The notes: generated by a model not told the origin, from the sequence alone. A DNA stretch of 64,000 nt from Bog-473 sp963788585 (GCA_963788585.1 CAWBHA010000003.1:1612001-1676000), one strand, 5' to 3'. Shown: positions 26,404-35,277, counted from the stretch's first letter. Numbers and translations: made by a program.

Positions 26404-26471
26404 ATGGTGTTCCAGTCGGCCGGCCAGTCCGGCACCGCCGAAGATAAGGTGATGCTTCGCGCTGCTTCGTG
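26404..26471 (+). CDS. Possible 22-codon leader-type ORF
   Basis: ATG 26404 is preceded by GAAAGG and opens a 22-codon frame whose TGA overlaps the GTG start of the 149-residue gene (GTGA). It begins 7 bases after the thiolase stop. It may be a real short coupling ORF, or the true N-terminus of the next gene in another frame. The evidence is only the ribosome site and the overlap. Confidence 0.3.
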
Positions 26472-26918
26472 AAGGAGGCCCGTACGTCCACCGACGCGTC
26501 ACCACCGGACCAAGCGATTGCCGCGCTCAACGGTGTCTTGAGCGAGGTCATCGACGTGGTGCAGGACGTCAAGCAGGCCGATCGAAAGATCCCCTACCGC
26601 GACGAGCTGCACGGGGAGCTCGACGGGCTCTTTGCGGACCTCACGAGCTGGGCGAGCCTTCTCATGGCCGAAGACGAGCAACTCGGTACGTCGCCTCTCG
26701 GGTACGTGCCGAGTGTTGCCGGCCGAACGCCCCCGAACCTCTGGCCTGGAAACCCCACTGACGAAGAGGTTCGCCGGACCATCCTCGATCATCTCGACCG
26801 GCTTTCGGCGCACCTCGCGGCTGCCCAGCGAGAACAAGTGGACGAGGACGCCCGAATCCTCCTGGGCACGATCCAGCGAGAGCTGGCGGGCCGTGTCCGG
26901 ACGTTGCGCGAGAGCTGA
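26469..26918 (+). CDS. Hypothetical helical protein
   Basis: 149-residue soluble, mostly helical protein that I do not recognise. Visible segments: an N-terminal helix (NGVLSEVIDVVQDVKQ), the conserved-looking IPYRDELHGELDGLFADL, a Pro/Gly-rich middle (GYVPSVAGRTPPNLWPG) and two C-terminal helices with a heptad-like pattern. No Cys, no signal peptide. GTG 26469 is the only in-frame start and has no ribosome site of its own, consistent with coupling to the short ORF before it. It follows the thiolase on the same strand, so it may be an accessory protein of that operon. Confidence 0.7.
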   Translation: MKEARTSTDASPPDQAIAALNGVLSEVIDVVQDVKQADRKIPYRDELHGELDGLFADLTSWASLLMAEDEQLGTSPLGYVPSVAGRTPPNLWPGNPTDEEVRRTILDHLDRLSAHLAAAQREQVDEDARILLGTIQRELAGRVRTLRES

Positions 26919-26945
26919 CGCCGCGTTCGTCGCGCCGCAGCGAGC

Positions 26946-27521
26946 TCAGGTGGTGCGTCGACGCGTCGAGTTGCGAAGCTGGCCCTCCAACGCCACCCTG
27001 TCGAAGAGCACGTTCGAATCGATCGGGCTCCCGTCGAGCCATGCGGCTGGTGTTCCCTGCGGATCCTGCGCCTGGTAGACGGCCTCTCGCCTCAGCACCC
27101 ATTCCGCGTAGCGGGCCTCTCGCACACCTGAGACGAAATCCGATCCGGTCAGTCCGACGTGGGCACCGAGACGCAGAAGGTCCTCGGTCGTGAACCCTCC
27201 GGTCCCCTCAGCGGGCTGCGCCGCGAACAGCGCGCGACGGAGTTCGTCGAACCTACCGGCCTCGGCGGCAAGCGCCAGGGCGTTGTCGGCCCGCACCGAC
27301 TCCGGGCCCAGGAAGCAGCGCATGCGGTATTCGACGGCGAGCCCACCAGCCTGCACGGAGGCCGTCACCAGATCCCCATTGCGCTCTTCGAACGCTCGGC
27401 AGTACGGGCATTGCGGATCCTCGAAGAGGACCATGCCCTTGTCCGCGTCGATCTGGCCGACGAGGACTCCGCCTTCGGCGGTATGGCCGGAGGGCGTGAC
27501 CACTGCGTCGGATGAGCTCAT
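26946..27521 (-). CDS. DsbA-family thioredoxin-fold oxidoreductase (cytoplasmic)
   Basis: 191-residue thioredoxin-fold protein with the redox motif CPYC at residues 38-41 (LFEDPQCPYCRAFEE) and a helical insertion typical of DsbA-like proteins. The cis-Pro segment reads GTPAAWLDG. There is no signal peptide, so it probably acts in the cytoplasm. It lies 32 bases downstream of the Ohr gene in the same direction and could be a reductant or partner of Ohr or another thiol enzyme. The ATG at 27521 fits homology; the open frame upstream runs into the Ohr gene. Confidence 0.86.
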   Translation of the reverse strand: MSSSDAVVTPSGHTAEGGVLVGQIDADKGMVLFEDPQCPYCRAFEERNGDLVTASVQAGGLAVEYRMRCFLGPESVRADNALALAAEAGRFDELRRALFAAQPAEGTGGFTTEDLLRLGAHVGLTGSDFVSGVREARYAEWVLRREAVYQAQDPQGTPAAWLDGSPIDSNVLFDRVALEGQLRNSTRRRTT

Positions 27522-27553
27522 CGCCGATTCCCCATGGCCCGAGGCCGGGACGG

Positions 27554-28012
27554 TCAGTCGTCCCCGGGCTGTGGAGTCGGGACCGCGTGACCGTTCGCCT
27601 TCAGGGTCACCTCCACGTTGCCACGCGTTGCGTTGGAGTACGGGCACACCTGGTGCGCCGCGGCCACGATCGAGACGGCCTGCTCGGGATCGTGAATTCC
27701 CGGAAGCGAGACGTCGAGTCCCACGGCCACGTTGAACCCGCGGTTCTCGGTGGTGATGAGGCTCACCTCCGAATCGATGGCAACGGCCCCGAGATCGACG
27801 TGCTCTCGGCGCCCGACGACGCCGAGCGCCCCCTCGAAGCACGCGGCGTAGCCCACCGCGAAGAGCTGCTCGGGGTTCGTGCCTCCACCGTCGCCTCCCA
27901 TCTCGACCGGGGTTCGCAGGTGGACGTCCAGGACGCCATCGCTGGTCACACCGTGACCTTGTTCCCGGCCGCCCACGACGTGGGCCCGGGCCGTGTACAG
28001 CGATTTGGCCAT
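27554..28012 (-). CDS. ohr: Organic hydroperoxide resistance protein, OsmC/Ohr family
   Basis: 152-residue thiol peroxidase that reduces organic hydroperoxides, including lipid peroxides. The catalytic cysteines are Cys58 (GYAACFEGAL) and Cys123 (HQVCPYSNA), spaced as in Ohr rather than OsmC, and the family signature NPEQLFAVGYAACF is intact. GGGGAG precedes ATG 28012. It is transcribed together with the DsbA-like gene. A role in coping with peroxides formed by the many oxygenases nearby is plausible but not shown. Confidence 0.93.
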   Translation of the reverse strand: MAKSLYTARAHVVGGREQGHGVTSDGVLDVHLRTPVEMGGDGGGTNPEQLFAVGYAACFEGALGVVGRREHVDLGAVAIDSEVSLITTENRGFNVAVGLDVSLPGIHDPEQAVSIVAAAHQVCPYSNATRGNVEVTLKANGHAVPTPQPGDD

Positions 28013-28372
28013 TTCGACTCCCCTCGAGCGTCGGCTTCTGCGACGTTATCGGCTTGCCTCGGCCGCACTGCCGGCTCCCTCCAGCGGTCGCTGCTGGACC
28101 TCGTCGAGGGGTCCACGGGCCGTCCGCAGCTGGAGGCGGTGCCGGTAGCGGAGCGACGCATGACCGACGAAGATGGCGCCGTCGATGCCATGGTCGGAAA
28201 GCAATCGAGTCTGGGCGCGATCACACCCCCGTTCCATCGTCTTTGCCGGCAGCACCGCAGTGGTGACGCGGCGATGGCTTCGGGCTCCCTGCCGTCGGCC
28301 TGACCTTCGGGCCGGGCCATCCGATCGGTACGGCCTTCATCTGAGCTGGCAATCAAGAAGGGACGTTTGGGA
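28013..28372. other. Divergent intergenic region with an unassigned short frame
   Basis: 360 bases between ohr and the DUF1275 gene. A leftward frame at 28046-28255 (69 codons from a GTG; residues such as HGIDGAIFVGHASLRYRHRL) has protein-like composition, but I recognise no family, see no clear ribosome site, and it may be a gene remnant. No clear promoter or terminator was identified. Confidence 0.3.
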
Positions 28373-29109
28373 ATGAGCACCTTCCTCACAGAGGTCCGAG
28401 AGACGCTGGCACCTGGCCGGACGGCCCCGTTCGGCCCCCTTCCCCCGCTCTTGGTTGCCATGACGCTCGTCACGGGTCTCGTCGACGCCTTCAGCTATCT
28501 GGTCTTGGGTCACGTATTCGTCGCAAACATGACGGGCAACGTCGTCTTCTTGGGATTCGCCGTCGCGGGCGCGCACGGTTTTTCGATCCCCGCATCTCTC
28601 GTCGCGCTGGTGTCCTTCGGGGTCGGCTCTGTCGTCGGTGGCCAGATGGTCGCCAGATTCGGTCATCACCGCGGGCGCCACCTGGCGATCGCAATGGCGG
28701 TGGAGTCGGTCCTTCTGGCCGCGTCGGTCGTTCTCGCACTCTGGAGCTCCGAAGCGCCCCAGCACGCGTTTCGCTATGGGCTGATCGTCGTCCTCAGCCT
28801 CGCCACCGGTGTCCAGAACGCGAGCATTCGCAAGCTGGCCGTGCCCGACCTCACGACGACGGTGCTGACGATGACGGTGACCGGAATCGGCGCGGACAGC
28901 ACCCTCGGTGGGGGAAAGGCTCCAAATCGGGCCGGCGCCTCGTGGCGGTCGCCGCCATGTTCATCGGAGCGCTGGTGGGAGCCGTGCTGGTCCTCCACGT
29001 ACGGATCGTCGTCCCGCTTGCCATTGCGCTGGTCGTCATCGCGTTCGTCGCCCTTGCGAGCTACGAGGCGGGCAAGGCAGATCCACCCTGGACCCGGGTC
29101 GAGGATTAG
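28373..29109 (+). pseudogene. DUF1275 (YoaK-like) membrane protein, broken by a one-base deletion
   Basis: Six-helix inner-membrane protein of the DUF1275 family, function unknown. Conserved marks: LVTGLVDAFSYLVLGHVFVA, MTGNVVFLG, GVQNASIRKLAVPDLTTTVLTMT and GIGADSTLGGGK. After GGGK the frame is lost. The last membrane helices (MFIGALVGAVLVLHVRIVVP) and the stop at 29109 are one base out of phase. One extra G in the G run at 28910-28914 restores LGGGKGSKSGRR and a 245-residue protein. The start is ATG 28373, with AAGGGA upstream. It is convergent with the VOC gene one base away. Confidence 0.83.
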
Positions 29110-29110
29110 C

Positions 29111-29578
29111 TCAGGTGTCCAGTGAGTAGACGAGGTTGGAGACCGTTCGGAAGTAGTCGGCTCCGAGTGCCTTGTCCATGTCGTAACAGACGAACACGAC
29201 GGGCATGTTGTCCGGATCTCGCCCGCGCAGGAGGTCCGCTGCGCCGTCGGCGATCTGACTACGGGAGGTGAAGAGGTGACGGCCCCGCAGCACCGATTCG
29301 ATGCGATCGAGCTCATCGAGCGAACCGACGTTGAAGGTAATCGACCGGAGACCTAACGACTGTTGGCCGTGGCGAATGTGATGCATGCTCCGTAGTTCAC
29401 GCAGAATGAGGAGGATGGATCCCGGCGACGCATCTCCCAGCATCGCAACTGCGTCCTGGCGGGAGACCGCTTCGAAAGGACCCACCTCGCGGTAGAAGTC
29501 GATGGATCGATCCAGCTCGGCGACGGCGATCAGTGCAGAACGAATGGCCCACGGCTGTGTGATGTGGTCAGCGGGCAT
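29111..29578 (-). CDS. VOC/glyoxalase-like protein
   Basis: 155-residue VOC-type protein: the N-terminal module has ALIAVAELDRSIDFYREVG, a middle ILLILRELRSMHHI, and the second module GLRSITFNVGSLDELDRIE. The C-terminus ends with VVFVCYDMDKALGADYFRT. A strong GGAGGAGAG ribosome site lies 3 bases before ATG 29578. Family reactions range from glyoxalase to dioxygenase; with only weak metal-ligand conservation visible, the activity is undecided. It ends one base from the convergent DUF1275 gene. Confidence 0.8.
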   Translation of the reverse strand: MPADHITQPWAIRSALIAVAELDRSIDFYREVGPFEAVSRQDAVAMLGDASPGSILLILRELRSMHHIRHGQQSLGLRSITFNVGSLDELDRIESVLRGRHLFTSRSQIADGAADLLRGRDPDNMPVVFVCYDMDKALGADYFRTVSNLVYSLDT

Positions 29579-29656
29579 GGTCTCTCCTCCGTGTGTCCGA
29601 GAGGTTCCGACATCATCGACACGCTCAAGATACCCGGGGCCTCCGAGCCGGCAACC

Positions 29657-29673
29657 GGGGGCAGCCCGCCCCC
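29657..29673 (-). terminator. GC hairpin downstream of the phosphodiesterase gene
   Basis: GGGGGC-AGCCC-GCCCCC at 29657-29673 forms a perfect 6-bp G+C stem with a 5-base loop, about 50 bases beyond the stop of the leftward gene at 29724. There is no T run, as is common for actinobacterial hairpins. Confidence 0.45.
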
Positions 29674-29723
29674 TTCAAGCCGTGACGGACCGACCGACCG
29701 GCCCCCCGGGCGGCGACACGGTC

Positions 29724-31211
29724 TCACGAATCGCCGAGGTACAAGAAGCCATAGCCCTCGTCGCGCACGGGCACCTCTGCCGCCGCGAGCGCCGCGTCCC
29801 AGTCTCCTTGCACAGCTGGATCGGACTCCTCCATGCCGTGGTCGGCGACCAGGAAGAAGGCACAGTCGTCCCACACGCCCGCCCGCTCCACCGCCTCCAA
29901 GATCCGACCCAGCCGGGCGTCGCTGTCGCGCACGGCGCTCGCCGCCATCTCCGAATACGGGCCACCCTCGTGGAACGCGGAGTCGGTCAGGGTGAAGTTG
30001 ACCCACGTGAAGACGGGTGGATCACCGTCGGTGTCCGCCCACACCCGCTGGAATTGCTCCACGGCGGTGTGGTCCACGCGAGACGCCCAGCGGTAGTCCT
30101 TGCTCGGTCTGACGAACCGTGCCGTCGCGTCGGGAAGATCGTCGGGCCCGGGGGGCGGGGGTGGCAGTTCGCCGTTGCGCACGAGGCCGAACGTCGAATA
30201 GTCGGCCCCGGCGTCACAGGGCTCGTTGATCGAGGCCGTTGTCCCGGGACGGACACGCCTGGCCGCGTGGTGCATGGTTTGCACTCCGGGATTGAGCCAC
30301 TGCATGCAGGTCGCCCACGTCGCCGGGGAGTTGGTGATCACCTGCGCACCCGTTCGTCGGTCGACCCACGCGTTGTGGAGGATCCCGTGATGGCCCGGAT
30401 GGCTGCCGGTCAGGATCGTGGTGTGGTTGGCCAGGGTCACCGTCGGGAGTGACGCCAGCGCCCCGTACCGGCAGGCCGTGCCCTCGCGGATCAAGCGGGC
30501 GACGTTCGGCGCCTGGCCCCGACCGGCCAGGTCGTAGAGCACATTGGGATTGGTCCCGTCCCAGAGGAACCCGATGAGATGCCGGGCCCGGCCCGGCTTC
30601 TCGACCAGGGCGTCCACCACGGATCCGTCTTGGGGCGAGAGCAGTGGCTGCTCGGGACCGCCGTCGGCCGCGAGCAGGCGCAGCGTCGTCGGGGCCACGT
30701 CGACCAATCGGCAACCGATGTCGGCCATCCCGAGCTTGGGCACCCCGGCGCCGGCCACGATGAACGGTGCCCTCGCCTGGACGACCCCCAGCGATCCGTG
30801 CTCCCCGAGGTGTCCACCTTGGTCGGCCCAGTTGTGCGCCGCACTGTGGATCACGCACAGGTCGGGCGCCGACGGGTGATCGAAGAGCTGTGCAAACTGT
30901 TCGAACGCGTTGGGATAGCTGTTCTGGTGACGGTTCGGATGCGGCGTCGCCCGCTCGGCTTGGAGCCCGACGAAGCGCGTCTGGTCCTGGACGGCGACGG
31001 GATTCCGACCCGTGATCGACTCGATCCTGAAGCCGCCGTCCACTCCCGCATCCCGACGGAAGCGGACGGCACCGTCCGCCGCGGCCACTTCGTAGGTGCC
31101 GTCGGCCCACGTCCAGCCGACCATGTCGACGATGGGTTCGAGTTCGGGGCTCAACAGCACCTCGAGGGCGCGGTCACGCTGGCGGGCGGTCGCCGGAACG
31201 AGCGCGGTCAC
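29724..31211 (-). CDS. Alkaline-phosphatase-superfamily phosphodiesterase with apparently permuted motif order
   Basis: 495-residue type I phosphodiesterase/nucleotide pyrophosphatase-like protein. The metal and nucleophile motifs are present: FLWDG (Asp218), PTVTLANHTT (Thr257-259), TDSAFH (Asp410, His414) and ADHGM (Asp457, His458). The element that normally comes last, a His-Gly followed by RAPFIVAGAGV and VDVAPTTLRLL, is found first, at residues 137-180 (EHG, His138). The order therefore looks circularly permuted. GTG 31211 is favoured as start because TACGCT lies six bases before it (leaderless); ATG 31259 is the alternative. No signal peptide. Substrate unknown. Confidence 0.85.
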   Translation of the reverse strand: MTALVPATARQRDRALEVLLSPELEPIVDMVGWTWADGTYEVAAADGAVRFRRDAGVDGGFRIESITGRNPVAVQDQTRFVGLQAERATPHPNRHQNSYPNAFEQFAQLFDHPSAPDLCVIHSAAHNWADQGGHLGEHGSLGVVQARAPFIVAGAGVPKLGMADIGCRLVDVAPTTLRLLAADGGPEQPLLSPQDGSVVDALVEKPGRARHLIGFLWDGTNPNVLYDLAGRGQAPNVARLIREGTACRYGALASLPTVTLANHTTILTGSHPGHHGILHNAWVDRRTGAQVITNSPATWATCMQWLNPGVQTMHHAARRVRPGTTASINEPCDAGADYSTFGLVRNGELPPPPPGPDDLPDATARFVRPSKDYRWASRVDHTAVEQFQRVWADTDGDPPVFTWVNFTLTDSAFHEGGPYSEMAASAVRDSDARLGRILEAVERAGVWDDCAFFLVADHGMEESDPAVQGDWDAALAAAEVPVRDEGYGFLYLGDS

Positions 31212-31217
31212 GGCCTG

Positions 31218-31223
31218 AGCGTA
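31218..31223 (-). promoter_or_regulatory. -10 hexamer for a leaderless transcript
   Basis: Read leftward, TACGCT is followed by exactly six bases and then GTG 31211. The spacing fits transcription starting at the start codon. No -35 is recognisable. Confidence 0.45.
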
Positions 31224-31394
31224 GCCAACGCACCGTTCGGACCCGATTCCGGTTTCCACCTGTGCGCCCGTCTGCTCGATCGAAATGGATGGACGGCGGC
31301 AGGAGCGGCCCGTCCTGACCGATCCCGGACGTAGACCGACTGGTACCTTGATGCGGCCTCGTCGGATGGGTGTGCGACGTTGAACGGAGGAAGA

Positions 31395-31973
31395 GTGCGA
31401 CCGCAGGAGAAGGAGTCATCGACACGAGCGGGGTCGGGTCGACGACGCGCCCTCGTCGCGCTGGGGGCATCGGCGGCGGCCTTTTTCTCGGCCGGTTGGG
31501 GCGTGGCGGTCGGCAGCCTGCCGGCGGCCGGCGCCAGCACGACGTCAACCGTCGCCGCCTCCGGCGCCTCGGGCTCGTCGGCCCCGACGCCGGTCTACGA
31601 GATCAAGACGGGCAAGGTCCACGGCCTCGGCAAGGTGCTCGTCGACGGCCAGGGGTTCACGCTCTACGTGTTCGCCCCCGACAAGCACTCCGGCACGTCG
31701 AAGTGCTACGGCAAGTGTGCGAACGCATGGCCGCCGCTCGTGTTGCCGAGCGGGGTGAGCGAGGCACCGGCCGGTTCCGGCGTCCGCTCGTCGCTGCTGG
31801 GAGTCACGAAGCGTTCGGACGGCACGGTGCAAGTCACGTACGACAAGTGGCCGCTGTACACCTGGGTCGTCGACTCGGCCCCCGGTGACGTCACCGGCCA
31901 GGACCTGAACAACCTCGGTGGCAAGTGGTACGTGATCAGCGCCAAGGGACTGGTGATCACCAAGCATCTGTGA
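31395..31973 (+). CDS. Secreted Lipoprotein_15 repeat protein (COG4315-like)
   Basis: 192-residue exported protein. The N-terminus (RRALVALGASAAAFFSAGWG then SLPAAGAST) is a signal peptide with a probable type I cleavage after AAG-A; no lipobox Cys is seen. It is followed by a Ser/Thr/Ala linker. The mature part has two Lipoprotein_15 repeats: GKVLVDGQGFTLYVFAPDK with the Cys pair in SKCYGKCANAWPPL, and the second with VTYDKWPLYTWVVDSAPGD ending GGKWYVISAKG. Function unknown; relatives are surface proteins. GTG 31395 has GGAGGAAGA directly upstream. Confidence 0.88.
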   Translation: MRPQEKESSTRAGSGRRRALVALGASAAAFFSAGWGVAVGSLPAAGASTTSTVAASGASGSSAPTPVYEIKTGKVHGLGKVLVDGQGFTLYVFAPDKHSGTSKCYGKCANAWPPLVLPSGVSEAPAGSGVRSSLLGVTKRSDGTVQVTYDKWPLYTWVVDSAPGDVTGQDLNNLGGKWYVISAKGLVITKHL

Positions 31974-32267
31974 TCACCGGATGACCTGCGGTCGTGCTCG
32001 ACGTGAGCGTGAGACACGGTGCGTCATGCTCTGCCCTGATCGAAGAGGTTTTGGCCGAGCAAGGCGGACTGTTGGCGGCCCACGTGGACCTGGACTCCCG
32101 GTCAGGCGCAACAGCCCCGCCTCCGCCGAGACCCCCGCCGTCCCAGCGGACCGGCGGTGCCGTGCGGGCATGGGCCCGAGGCTCTCCTCGTGGACCTTGG
32201 TCGACGGAGGGATGCAGTGGCCCGGTGCCCGGACCGTGGAGCGGTCGACCGGCTACAGTGCCGTTGC
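31974..32267. other. Intergenic region before the copper monooxygenase gene
   Basis: 294 bases without a convincing gene. Near the right end, TACAGT at 32254-32259 lies eight bases before ATG 32268 and looks like the -10 of a near-leaderless promoter. Frames across the region are GC-driven only. Confidence 0.45.
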
Positions 32268-33431
32268 ATGAGGGGAGGGAGGCTTCTTCGTCTGGCCGCG
32301 TTCGTTCTCGTTGCCGGGACCATGGTGGTCGGGACCGCACCCGCGGGAGCGCAGAGCTCCCCTCCGGTGACGACGATCACCCTGCAGGCGCCGACGGCCT
32401 ACACGCCCGACCCGCCGAACGGCGGAACCGACGACTACCACTGCACCCTGGTCAACCCGAACGTCTCGGCCAACTCCTTCATCGTCTCGAGCCACTTCTA
32501 CCCCGGGAGCGACGAGGTCCACCACGCCATCTTGTTCCTGGTCCCGCCCGCGCTGGCTGCCCAAGCCGAAGCGGCGGACGCGGGCGGGAAGGGCTGGACC
32601 TGTTTCGGGGAGACGGCTCTGCCGGGGGCCACGTTGGCCCACATCGGCGAGACCCCGTGGCTGTCGGCGTGGGCGCCCGGCCACGGCGAAGACGTCCTCC
32701 CTGCCGGGACCGGGCAGCCACTCCCCGCGGGCAGCCTCGTCGTCATGCAGATCCACTACAACCTGCTCCTGGGGGACAAGCCGGTACGCGCCAAGCTCGT
32801 GCTCAACACCGTCCCCGCGTCGACGCCCCTGCGGCCGATGAGCCTGTCACTGATGCCCGCTCCGCCCGACATCCCGTGCCCGGCCGGGGTGACCGGGCCG
32901 CTGTGCAACCGCGCCGCCTCGCTCGCCGACCTGGGCCAGCGCTTCGGCCAGAGTGCCATCGGGTTCGTGAACACCCTGGAATCGATCTGCGGGCGCAATC
33001 CGGTGGATCCCCCGGCCGGGGACACCACGTCGTGCACCTGGCCGGTCCAACAGGCCGGATCCATCGTCCGGGTTTCGGCGCACATGCACCTGCTCGGGCA
33101 GAGTCTCCAGATCACCCTGAATCCGGGCATGCCGACCCAGAAGACGGTCCTCGACGTCCCCAACTACAACTTCCACTACCAACGGGCCTACAACCTGGCG
33201 ACACCGATCCCGGTGGTGCCCGGCGACAAGCTCCAGGTGACGTGCACCTACGACCCGACGCTGCGCCAGGAGCTGCCGTCGCTGCGCGACCTGCCTCCCC
33301 GCTACGTGACGTGGGGCGACGGCTCGTCCGACGAGATGTGCCTGGGCCTGGTGATGACCGTGCCGCCCTCCGGCTCGCCCGGGGCCATCGGTTGGCCGGC
33401 CCAGGTCGACTCCGGCGCCGTCACGTTCTGA
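32268..33431 (+). CDS. Secreted PHM/DBH-like copper type II monooxygenase-domain protein
   Basis: 387-residue exported protein with a signal peptide (RLLRLAAFVLVAGTMVVG, cleavage near AGA-Q29). It resembles the catalytic core of ascorbate-dependent copper monooxygenases. The six copper ligands can be assigned: CuA by His85, His86 (EVHHAILF) and His163 (QIHYN); CuB by His272, His274 (SAHMHLLG) and Met357 (SSDEMCLG). Several Cys pairs fit an extracellular protein. The hydroxylated substrate is unknown. It follows the Lipoprotein_15 gene after 294 bases but seems to have its own promoter. Bacterial members of this fold are common in genomes but little studied. Confidence 0.87.
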   Translation: MRGGRLLRLAAFVLVAGTMVVGTAPAGAQSSPPVTTITLQAPTAYTPDPPNGGTDDYHCTLVNPNVSANSFIVSSHFYPGSDEVHHAILFLVPPALAAQAEAADAGGKGWTCFGETALPGATLAHIGETPWLSAWAPGHGEDVLPAGTGQPLPAGSLVVMQIHYNLLLGDKPVRAKLVLNTVPASTPLRPMSLSLMPAPPDIPCPAGVTGPLCNRAASLADLGQRFGQSAIGFVNTLESICGRNPVDPPAGDTTSCTWPVQQAGSIVRVSAHMHLLGQSLQITLNPGMPTQKTVLDVPNYNFHYQRAYNLATPIPVVPGDKLQVTCTYDPTLRQELPSLRDLPPRYVTWGDGSSDEMCLGLVMTVPPSGSPGAIGWPAQVDSGAVTF

Positions 33432-33450
33432 GGGCTGGCTGGCCCAGAAG

Positions 33451-34010
33451 TCAGTCCCCGGCCCAGCAGGCCAGGATGAGATCGGCCACGGTCACCGCGA
33501 CGTCCCCCCGGCTGGTCGGCGGCTTGCCGAACTGGGCGGGCAAACCCGAGATGTCGACGGTCAGGATCTTCCAGTCCTTGCGGACGACCGCCGACCCGTT
33601 GTCGGTCTGGAACGCCCCCTGGCCCAGATTGGCGATGTTGGCGGTCCTGCCCTGCGCGTGGCCGACGGCCGCGAAGGCGGCCTTGGTCTGGCCCCAACTC
33701 GACAGCTCCTTCACCGAGAGCACGAATTCGCCGTCCGGGTATCGGTAGAGGCACGAGTAGACGTGGTCGATCCACGTCGGCGTGGAGACCGACGCCCGGA
33801 CCCCGAGCGTCTCGTTGACCTCGCGCTGTACCTTCGGTTGGCACACCATCTTCGCGATCTCCGAAGGCACCGGCCCGGCGGGGAGTGGCCGCTGGGACGT
33901 CTCCGACGAGCTGGCCGGACTGGCCGGGTTTGAGGAGCAGCCGGCAAGCAGGACCAGTCCGGCGAGGGGCAGCCCGATCGCGCGCAGCAGACGGCGAGCC
34001 GGGTGACCAC
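33451..34010 (-). pseudogene. Putative lipoprotein, N-terminus probably out of frame by one base
   Basis: The frame from 33870 to 33451 encodes a conserved-looking domain (VCQPKVQREVNETLGV, WIDHVYSCLYRYPDGEFVL, WKILTVDISGLP, VADLILACW). The same frame upstream, without a start codon, reads RAIGLPLAGLVLLAGCSSNP, a perfect lipobox signal with the Cys codon at 33937-33939. The natural start GTG 34010 (VVTRLA) is one base out of phase; an extra C near 33993-33996 joins them into a 186-residue lipoprotein. Without the correction only the GTG at 33870 (139 residues, cytoplasmic) could be used. I see no named family; a membrane-anchored sensor or carrier of unknown role. Confidence 0.65.
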
Positions 34011-34305
34011 GGGAGGGGGCGGGACGCGCCGCCGCCGGGCCAGGCCGGCGGCCGAGGTCGGTTGTGCCGACGTGCTCGCGAGATGGAGTCGGATGTATGA
34101 CCCTGTCGATCGCCGGAACGTAGCAGCCGCGCAGCCTGGGAGGGGGGCGGCGCCGTCGGGTCTGCTGCGCCGGCCGAAAGGGGCGACGTCACCTGCCTCC
34201 ACGTCGTGCACGCGTACGCGGAACTTGTGTGGACACGTGGCACCTTCGGTCGCCATCGGAACTTGGTCGTAAGATCGGTCCAGTGCCACCGAGGAGGACG
34301 AATCC
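34011..34305. other. Divergent intergenic region before the crotonase/CaiB operon
   Basis: 295 bases with no gene seen. TAAGAT at 34270-34275 may be the -10 of the rightward operon; the -35 is not clear. GAGGAGG just before 34306 is the ribosome site of the crotonase gene. Confidence 0.35.
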
Positions 34306-35223
34306 GTGACGGACTACAAGTACATCAACTACGAGACGGTCGATGACGGCCGGATCGCGCGCATCATCTTGAACCGCCCGAAAGCGCGCAATGCGCAGAA
34401 TCGAGGCCTCCTGGTGGAGTTGCACGACGCGTTCATGGCGGCGGAGGCCGACGACACGGTGCGTGTCGTGATCCTGAGCGGCGCGGGGCCGATCTTCTCG
34501 GCTGGCCACGACATGGGGAGCAAGGAGTCCAGGGCCGAATACACCCCCGGCCCCGACATGCACCCGTCGTTCGAGATCAACGGCGCCACCAGGCAGGGCG
34601 CGGAGAGCCGCATGCTCGGAGAATGGCACTACTACTTCGAGAACACGCTCCGTTGGCGGAACCTCCGCAAGATCACGATCGCCCAGGTGCACGGGACGGT
34701 GTTCGCCGCCGGGCTGATGCTCATGTGGGCCTGCGACCTCATCGTGGCCGCCGACGACGCCGCGTTCGCCGACGTCGTCGGCACCCGCCTGGGCATGTGC
34801 GGGGTCGAGTACTTCGCCCACCCGTGGGAGCTCGGGCCGCGCAAGACGAAGGAGCTCATGCTCACGGGCGACTCGCTCAGCGCCCAGGATGCCCACGGCC
34901 TCGGAATGGTCTCCAAGGTCTTCCCGGCGGACGAGCTCGATGAGCGCACACTGGAGTTCGCTCGCCGGATCGCCGCGCTCCCCACGATGACCGCACTGCT
35001 GATCAAGGAATCCGTGAACCAGACGGTCGACAACATGGGCTTCTACAACTCCCTGCAGGCGTGCTTCACCCTCCATCAGCTGAACCACGCGCACTGGGCC
35101 GAGGTCCACGAGAACAAGTACCCGGTCGGCCTTCCCGAGGACGGCCTGGACGACTGGCGCGCCGCTCCGCCGGTGGTGCCCGCCGTCATGGACCAGGCGC
35201 GGGCTTCGGACGTCGCCGTCTAG
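34306..35223 (+). CDS. Enoyl-CoA hydratase/isomerase family protein
   Basis: 305-residue crotonase-fold enzyme. The oxyanion-hole segments are visible: SAGHDMGSKE near residue 66 and VHGTVFAAGLML near 130. The insert between them (residues 75-115) is longer than in standard EchA. Of the usual catalytic acids, only the second region (VVGTRLGMCGVEYF) offers a Glu. The start is GTG 34306, with GAGGAGG about 9 bases upstream. It opens an operon with two CaiB genes (54-base gap) and an acyl-CoA dehydrogenase, which together could process a CoA-activated acid. Confidence 0.9.
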   Translation: MTDYKYINYETVDDGRIARIILNRPKARNAQNRGLLVELHDAFMAAEADDTVRVVILSGAGPIFSAGHDMGSKESRAEYTPGPDMHPSFEINGATRQGAESRMLGEWHYYFENTLRWRNLRKITIAQVHGTVFAAGLMLMWACDLIVAADDAAFADVVGTRLGMCGVEYFAHPWELGPRKTKELMLTGDSLSAQDAHGLGMVSKVFPADELDERTLEFARRIAALPTMTALLIKESVNQTVDNMGFYNSLQACFTLHQLNHAHWAEVHENKYPVGLPEDGLDDWRAAPPVVPAVMDQARASDVAV

Positions 35224-35277
35224 CAGCCGCCGGCGGCCGTCAGGGGAGTCGAGGCGCATGGAGACGATCGCGGCCAC

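Noticed and set aside
28046..28255. 69-codon leftward frame between ohr and the DUF1275 gene
   Set aside because: Protein-like in places, but no family, no ribosome site and an unclear start; kept only as a note in the intergenic entry.
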